Of a stretch of DNA of 64,000 bases, positions 57,837 to 64,000 are shown piece by piece. Under the pieces are notes generated by a model. The model saw nothing but the letters and a program-made list of their open reading frames with translations, searched no databases and had not been told where the DNA came from. The stretch is from Biscogniauxia marginata. Its lineage: Eukaryota; Ascomycota; Sordariomycetes; Xylariales; Xylariaceae. The DNA is taken from the NCBI GenBank assembly GCA_022695795.1, contig MU404090.1, forward strand, positions 1 to 64,000. Reading direction: 5' to 3'. The translations under genes and the position numbers were made by a program. Every line of letters begins with the position of its first letter. Position 1 is the stretch's first letter.

Positions 57837-60444
57837 ATTTCTCTTGTACAATGTTCATCGACCGAGGGGGGTAGGTGATGCGGGTAGGTAGGTCCGTGTT
57901 TATTAGTAGACCAATATTAAATGTCTCTGTCTTGGTGATGGAGAGTCGAAGAGAAACGGAGGTTCAAAAAATTAATCTAAAAAAAGATAACGATAAGGCG
58001 ATAAGATGATGATGGGGTGCATGGATCAGTGCTTATCTAAATCTGTACACAGGTACATACAACAGCTTTAACAGGCATTTTAATGGTGCATGTGGTTACA
58101 AGAGCTTCACGGCATTCCATTTCCATCCATGATGTCGTGCATTACCTAATACATTGAAGGAATACGCCGATAACCTCAGGCAATGAGATATGACATCTGG
58201 TGATCGTTTTAGAAATATGCGACGTTATCCGTTCGCCCGTTCCGCCAACCCTTCACCTTTGTTACATGTAAGTTGTCAGAGGCAGTTATTTTACCCGGAA
58301 GATGGTACGTAGCTGCGTAGATATGTAGGTATGCACCGTAGAGTACCTAGACTCTGGTATGGAAATAGCTGAGGGTAAGTGGCGACCTTAATTTATAATG
58401 TGTAAGAGAGGAAGCCTTCTACTTAATGCTAGGTACCTAAGTAGATCACATATCACTATAAAGTCTAGCCCTTCCAGGTAGGTATACAGCGGGCCTCATC
58501 ATTGATTGCCAACTACCTAAGCTTCTCTAGTCAAGGTACCTCTATTAATTCCCTACACAAGCACATACTTGCCCAAGTACCCGAGGTAGTGTCGTTTGTT
58601 CACACCACCTCCGTCGAGCAATTCCGGTGCTCGTCGGCCGAGCTGTGTCGAAATCACCAAATAGCTCCCATCCAGCACGGCATCTATCGTGTTCTAGATT
58701 TCCTTTGCATCCCTTGCTCGCGGCCAGTCTGCCAATTTCCCACAGGTTATTGTTGCCGAGATTTCCCCCGTCTCCTCAATTTCCCGCTCCAAGCTGGACT
58801 ATAAATATAATTATCATTAGGTTAGGTAGTATTAGTCTCGAGGTTATCGCGCATCTATCTTGATTCGTTCGTTTAGAACTATTGGCACGGAATAGAAGCG
58901 AAGCAGCTAACACAACACATACACCACACGCACTTGAGAGCTGCAACTTTGCGCCACCACGCCTTTACTGCCCAGCCCATCGGCGAGCTGGACCTTTCTA
59001 GACCCGAGATATCACGTTCCAATCTCCCGGAAGAAAAAGTGACAGGCGGCTGTCAGTGCCGCTAAATGCGCAGATTCGGTCTTGGCAATCTACCTGTGAA
59101 GAGAAGCGCACGATAAAACAGAGTTGGCTTCCTGTCGCTTTCAGCTCTTATTTTTTTATTATCTTTTTGTCTTTCTCTCCCAGTTTTTCAACCGACAAGG
59201 GCTCATCCTTGAAACTACGGGCTTTAGGTACCGTCTGATGTAGGTACGCACCTAGATTCTGCTATATAACCTTATGTACCTCCAGTACCTTACCTACAAC
59301 TTACATGTTACCTCCCTATACCGTACCTGGTAGCACCACCCCCACTACTTACCATATTGAAGGTGCTTTACCGGACGGAAATCACCGGGTTGTCGCATAC
59401 TTATTATGTCATAAACGCCTACCTATTGCATAGAATTCAAACTCAATTCGTGCAGGTGGGCTACATCGCTGCCGGCGCCAACCTAATTACCCAATTTCCA
59501 GAGGGTGGTACGCAAGCACCCTTCCTCATTAGCCACACATCAACTGCATCTTCCTTGATACATTAGCCCGTTTATACCTACCTACCTCCCTCCCTGCCTC
59601 CCTCCTATCTGCGAGATACATATATTATATCAATATATAATAAGAGTTGCGGTCATCGCGCACAATTACACAAACACAATCACAAACACAATCACAAACA
59701 CAATCACACACACACACACACACACAACACCCGGCATACCACTCTTCGAAGACAGAGAGCACCCTTCATCTAAATCTTACCGAGTTTCGTAGTCTAGAGA
59801 CGAGGGCCAACGGGAGAGCTTGCTTTGCTAGTTCATCTACTCAGCTTCGCTCGGTAGCTTTCAACTTCACCCGGCAGCTCTTGTTTTCTTTTTTTTCTTT
59901 TTGTTTCTTCGGACTGAGATCATTCTACTCCACGCATTCATCATACCTACCTAACCTAACCCAACCCAACCCAACTCCTCTAAGTAAGCGTATAATATCT
60001 CAAACCGGGATCCCTCCGCCTTATCTATCGTACATCACTTGCTATCTCTCTTTTCTCACGTCTGAGACGAGACTTTCTTCTACTACGGAGGACTGCTCAC
60101 CGATATCTCGAATCGATTTTCTCCGGGGCTTTCTCCGGGGCCGTCTCACCGTCTAAAGAGGGAAGCTACATAATCGTCCTTCCGTGAATAGCAGGACTCG
60201 GCGTCGATTGTGATCGTCGGATCGACAGGACAAACGCACCGAAGCCAGCCCACTTGTGCTGATACCTACCTACCGATCGATCGAAAGCGTCAAACAGTCT
60301 CCGACTTCTTCTTACAACACTGCACTACTACGTAGGGCGTCTCCACACCCCCGGTCTGCCCCTGATTTCATTACACTAGTTCGATGCGCTCGCCGTCAGC
60401 AATATATACACTGCACGTCAGGGTTCTTCCATGCATATTTGACC
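57837..60444. other. Divergent intergenic region, 2.6 kb
   Basis: Between Rpa43 (-) and a hypothetical gene (+). TAGG/CCTA words are frequent (57878-57890, 58318-58352, 58475-58487, 59260-59330, 59577-59586). A 12-base tandem repeat lies at 59669-59730, and a TAACCTAACCCAACCCAACCC stretch near 59946-59970. The pyrimidine-rich part after 59870 is probably the leader of the next gene; an open frame at 59647-60156 there is low-complexity and rejected. Confidence 0.6.
59669..59730. repeat. CA-rich 12-base tandem repeat
   Basis: Repeats of ACAATCACAAAC (about three copies) running into a perfect CA dinucleotide array, in the probable leader or promoter of the downstream gene. Confidence 0.85.
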
Positions 60445-60978
60445 ATGATGGATTTCACGGCCGGCCAGATGGGGACAAGCCCTGAGCTGCCCTTCGGGCA
60501 CAACATCGACTTCACCCTCCAGAAATACCTCCTGCTGCAGACTCAACACGAGGAGCTTCGCCAACAACTCCATGACCTCTGCCCGCCGTGCACTGGCACT
60601 TTCCCAACCGCGGTCACAACTCCATCAGTATCGCCGACACGCTCATTTGGGGGTAGCACCTCGCCCCAACTCTCACCATCACCATCGCGGAATCATCGTA
60701 GATCACCATTCCCGTCTGCTATGAGCTCCGGGTATCGCAGCTCGCGGAGCCAGCTGGAACCGGTTCTGGATGAGACCCTGGTCGAAGAGATGGCGATGGG
60801 CGAGCAGAAACTATTCGATGTCAATGAGGGCATCAAGCGAGCGTTGACTGAACTGCTCAACTGCGAGATGGTACGAAAGGACCGGGCGATGCGTACGTGG
60901 GTGCAAACCCGACTCATGGATACGGAGAGAGAGCTTCGCAGTGGGAGAAGACGACGGAGCAATGGTAGCGTCTACTAA
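60445..60978 (+). CDS. Hypothetical protein with helical ends, 177-178 aa
   Basis: A single exon; the start is the first of two adjacent ATG codons at 60445 (MMDFTAGQMG). The frame is open upstream to 60256, but that part is biased and likely leader. I do not recognise the protein. An N-terminal amphipathic helix (IDFTLQKYLLLQTQHEELRQ) could pair as a coiled coil. A Ser/Pro-rich linker follows (about residues 60-105), then a second helical region (DETLVEEMAMGEQKLFDVNE, IKRALTELLNCEMVRKDRAM) and a basic tail (ELRSGRRRRSNGS). No membrane helix or signal peptide is present. The layout suggests a soluble adaptor or DNA/RNA-associated protein, but no function is claimed. Third-position GC is like that of its neighbours, which supports coding. 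Confidence 0.65.
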   Translation: MMDFTAGQMGTSPELPFGHNIDFTLQKYLLLQTQHEELRQQLHDLCPPCTGTFPTAVTTPSVSPTRSFGGSTSPQLSPSPSRNHRRSPFPSAMSSGYRSSRSQLEPVLDETLVEEMAMGEQKLFDVNEGIKRALTELLNCEMVRKDRAMRTWVQTRLMDTERELRSGRRRRSNGSVY

Positions 60979-61982
60979 GAGAGAGAGGACGAGAACAAGA
61001 ATTTCTTTGTAGGAAAAAAAAACCCCTTTCTGATGAGATGGGCGGGAGGAGAAAAAGTATAGATGGCTAGCTGCTGAGCACTTAGGATTCGGGAGCATTG
61101 GTGTGTGTTCTGGCTTTGGTTTAAGTTGGGTAGTATGTTTCATTTGAAAGGTACCGATTTGGGTCTCCCCTTCCTTTCTTCCCCCCCAGGGGATTTCAAA
61201 GGGCTGTTTCCCTTGGACGGCGTTGGGGATTACATTGGTTTGAAGTGTTGCGCTCACAGCGCACCTACATTTGGTCGTGGTAATACTTCGAGGACGGGCG
61301 AATAACAAACATGAAGAGAATGTATATGCGGCATCGGGTTGTGAGAAAAGATCCCTCCTTGTACTATAGATTGGGGACAGGTGAGGGATGGTGGTATTCT
61401 GTCTTGCTCTATTTTACTTTGTTCTATGTTAATCGTTGGTGGTTGGCGACCTTCAACGTCTACTTACAATATTTCATATGTTATGTAACGTACCATATCT
61501 TGCCCCGGCCAGCTTAATATGAAGTAATCCATTAATCCAGAAGAAGAGTATTCTCACTTTTAGTGCCATATAGGTTGTGCTATAGGTATCTGCTATATGT
61601 TTTCGTGATAATGACATCGCTAGATATTCCATATGTTTGAGCAGCTAGTGGACCTCAGGCACCTAGGTCTCGCGCCGTAGGAAATCCCGACTCATACCCC
61701 CCCGCAATCGGTACTTAGGTACCTTCCATGTGTTCAACGCGAAAATAACTGGGGCGTTGTCGATTCGCCTTGTCGCCTTAGGTATTCCACATGTATGCAC
61801 ATGTCATTTTCCACCCTAGACATTCTCTTACCTACATAACCTAACATACCTAACTACATACATTGACGTTGGGTAAATGCTTCGCAGCCGCGATGTCGTG
61901 CTCGCGCTTTTGCCTCCCAACAACGCTCCGTTAGCTAGTCACCGCGTCGTTCATTCATCACGTACCGACAGCCAACCGCATC
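60979..61982. other. Intergenic region
   Basis: About 1 kb between the hypothetical gene and the Ppil4-like gene. TAGGTAC and CCTACATAACCTAAC words occur near 61710-61725 and 61830-61855. No coding frame is supported. Confidence 0.6.
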
Positions 61983-63496
61983 ATGTCGGTTCTGCTCGAG
62001 ACAAGCGCAGGCGACATCGTCATAGACCTTCTGGTAGATTACACGCCCAAGGAATGCGAAAAGTAAGCATTCCCACACGGCTCTTCCTGTTCTACCCCCG
62101 GGCCTTTTCTCTGACTCTCGCTCGTCGCTACTACAGCTTCCTCAAACTATGCAAAACGAAATACTATAATTTCTCCCCCATCCATTCTATCCAACAGAAC
62201 TTCTCTTTCCAAACAGGCGATCCGCTCGGCCCGACGTCCGCCGAGTCTGACGGCGGCTCTTCGATATGGGGTCTCATCTCGGGTTCCTCCCGGAGGACCT
62301 TCCCTGCTACCTTTCACCACAAGCTGAAACATCTGGAGAGAGGCACCGTGTCCATGGTCACCGCGCCGCTCCCCTCCGACCCAGACGTGCGTCTCGCCGG
62401 AAGCCAGTTCATCGTCACCCTCGGCGACAACACCGATTACCTCGACGGGAAGGCTGCCATCTTCGGTAGGGTGGTCGAGGGGTTTGATGCGCTCGAGAAG
62501 ATCAACAGTGCAATCACCGACAAGGACGGCCACCCGCTGGTGGACATTCGTATCAAGCACACGGTCGTACTCGACGACCCGTACCCGGACCCGGCAGGCC
62601 TGAGGGACCCCAGCCAATCTCCCCAGCCGTCGAAGGCGCAGCTGGCAACCGTTCGCATCGCTGACGATGCCGTCTTGGAGGAAGAGAGGGACGAGGACGC
62701 GGCCGAGAAAGTCCGGCGCGAGCGGGAGGCCCGCGCCCAGGCCTTGACCTTGGAGATGATGGGCGATCTCCCCTTTGCCGAAGTCAAACCGCCCGAGAAC
62801 GTGCTCTTCGTCTGCAAGCTTAACCCGGTCACCGCCGATGCCGACCTGGAGCTCATCTTCAGCCGGTTCGGCACCATCCTGTCTTGCGAGGTCATCCGCG
62901 ACAAAAAGACCGGCGACAGTCTACAATATGCCTTCATCGAGTTTGAAGACAAGAGCGCCTGCGAGGCGGCCTATTTCAAGATGCAGGGGGTCCTCATTGA
63001 CGATCGGAGAATACACGTCGACTTTAGTCAAAGCGTGAGCAAGCTGGCTGATGTCTGGAGGGGCGGCGAGAACGCAAAGAGAAAAGGCAGAGCCGGTGGC
63101 GGCGGCGGCTGGGGTGGCGTTAGGGATCTGGAGAAATGGAGAAAGTACAGAGAAGAGGACGTCCCTGACTCGGATGACCATTACGATATGGTACATGGCG
63201 AGGAAGAGATGCGTGGTCGACATCAGCGACAGAGAGAGGGTAGGAGCGAAAGGGACCACGAAAGAGGCCAAGAACGGAGCCATCGTAGTGACCAGTTTCG
63301 AAACGATGCCAGGCAGCATGACGATTCAAGGAGGCGTAGTGGGAGCCCAAGGAAGGATAGGCCACGAGATAGAGATCGGTACGACGGCCGCCGGGGAGGC
63401 GATTCCGGGAGGCCTCGACACGACGATAGACATCGGCGAGGACGCCACCGAGATCAAGATAGGGATCGTGGGTATAGTGATTACCGACGGAGCTAG
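61983..63496 (+). CDS. Cyclophilin-RRM protein, Ppil4/Cyp6-like
   Basis: Nuclear cyclophilin-like protein with an RNA-binding domain, associated with spliceosomes in other eukaryotes. Two exons, 61983-62062 and 62137-63496, with a 74-bp intron (GTAAGC...ACAG), give 479 residues. The splice restores [20 protein letters not shown]. The cyclophilin fold covers about residues 1-175 ([64 protein letters not shown]). The RRM is about 247-325, with RNP2 LFVCKL and RNP1 LQYAFIEF. The tail is rich in Arg, Asp, His and Gly ([18 protein letters not shown]), as in splicing factors. Aligned to CypA by eye, the catalytic Arg55 position is Ser (IHSIQQNF), Trp121 is Tyr (DYLDG) and His126 is Ala (GKAAIFG), so isomerase activity is doubtful. 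Its stop codon overlaps that of the next, opposite-strand gene. Confidence 0.95.
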
Positions 63497-64000
63497 CCTA
63501 CAATGGTGTTCATGAATTGTGACGTAAACCTAGCCAATGCATCTTCATCTAAGACGATGTTTTTCGATGCGAGCCGCAGATTTCCTGTGCTGTTCGGCGT
63601 CCGTACCGGCGGAACACTATATTCAGTTGTCATAATAGTATCAAGACCACAGACAGTGCCAGCGGTCCTCGATTTTACCATCTTAGGATCGTTGATGGCA
63701 TCGAACGATGGTAGATGTGCTATGGATAACATCATGAGATGCCGAGGGTCAACAATCCCAAAGTTACCAGTCCACGTGCGCTCTTGCGGGATAGACATTA
63801 TCTTCTATGAACTCTCTGATCTATGACAACCTTCGTCCAAACTTATAGTCCATTTATATATGATAAGGGGTTTTCTTGGTCTATCGTCTTACAATTATCA
63901 AGTCTCTAAGGTTAGCTCACCGTGCGGTCATGTTTGCATGCAAATCGGTCTACATCTTTGCAAAGCCACTTGTAAAGCAATGGATCATTTAATCCGTTAG
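63493..64000 (-). CDS. 3' end of an unidentified gene (partial)
   Basis: A gene entering from the right edge on the minus strand. The last exon, 63804-63493, encodes about 104 residues with strongly protein-like sequence ([61 protein letters not shown]-type [16 protein letters not shown]). Upstream, 64000-63921 reads [20 protein letters not shown] then CKHDRT and ends at a GTGAGC donor; a 116-bp intron to TTCATAG at 63805 keeps the frame. The exon could instead begin at ATG 63798, but an in-frame TAG lies just before the proposed acceptor and the upstream exon looks coding, so splicing is preferred. I do not recognise the family. The 5' part is outside the window. Confidence 0.6.

Noticed and set aside
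59647..60156. 169-codon plus-strand frame with TQSQTQSHTHT repeats
   Set aside because: The first part is the translation of the CA-rich tandem repeat and the rest is pyrimidine-rich leader. No conserved-looking segment.
62147..62617. 156-codon minus-strand frame inside the Ppil4-like gene
   Set aside because: Antisense shadow of the cyclophilin domain, whose plus-strand reading is unmistakable.

Overview
The window is nuclear DNA of a filamentous ascomycete (Pezizomycotina, probably Sordariomycetes; the class is inferred from protein flavour, not tested). The evidence is short spliceosomal introns (mostly 55-210 bp, GT...AG), single genes on both strands separated by 0.3-2 kb, a fungal MBF-type APSES regulator, a fungal-type Cdk8 and a UGA4-like amino-acid permease. 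There are no operons. I found no rRNA, CRISPR array or convincing tRNA.

Layout: bases 1-14,900 form a gene desert. Its only supported gene is a single-pass membrane protein at 4389-5366; there are also microsatellites and two imperfect inverted repeats. From 14,900 on, genes are regularly spaced: Mbp1/Res2-like APSES-ankyrin transcription factor (-), AKR7-type aldo/keto reductase (+), EamA/DMT transporter (+), F-box protein (-), short MetE-like protein (+), cytosolic 5'-nucleotidase-type phosphoesterase (+), ribosomal protein eS24 (+), small secreted Cys protein (-), a hypothetical 127-aa protein (+), type I phosphomannose isomerase (-), SAGA subunit Sgf29 (+), Arf6-type GTPase (+), Cdk8/Ssn3 (-), Arp2 (-), Asp/Glu/hydantoin racemase (+), MFS sugar transporter (-), amino-acid permease (+), RNA polymerase I subunit Rpa43 (-), a hypothetical 178-aa protein (+), Ppil4/Cyp6 cyclophilin-RRM protein (+), and the 3' end of a further minus-strand gene that enters from the right edge.

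The genes are mostly housekeeping: cell-cycle transcription, Mediator, SAGA, Pol I, ribosome, actin nucleation, vesicle traffic, mannose and methionine-type chemistry, and transport. Nothing suggests a biosynthetic cluster. Splice sites were read by eye and checked by reading-frame arithmetic: every spliced CDS given here is an exact multiple of three and joins conserved protein motifs across its junctions.

Unexplained signals: a dispersed TAGG/CCTA word (ACCTAGGT palindromes and GTAG arrays) found across almost all intergenic DNA; a three-copy TAGGGGGG G-quadruplex candidate at 28.8 kb; a possible unannotated small membrane protein at 23.0-23.3 kb; the desert itself; and the tail-to-tail stop-codon overlap at 63,493-63,496. 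I see no clearly novel multi-gene system.
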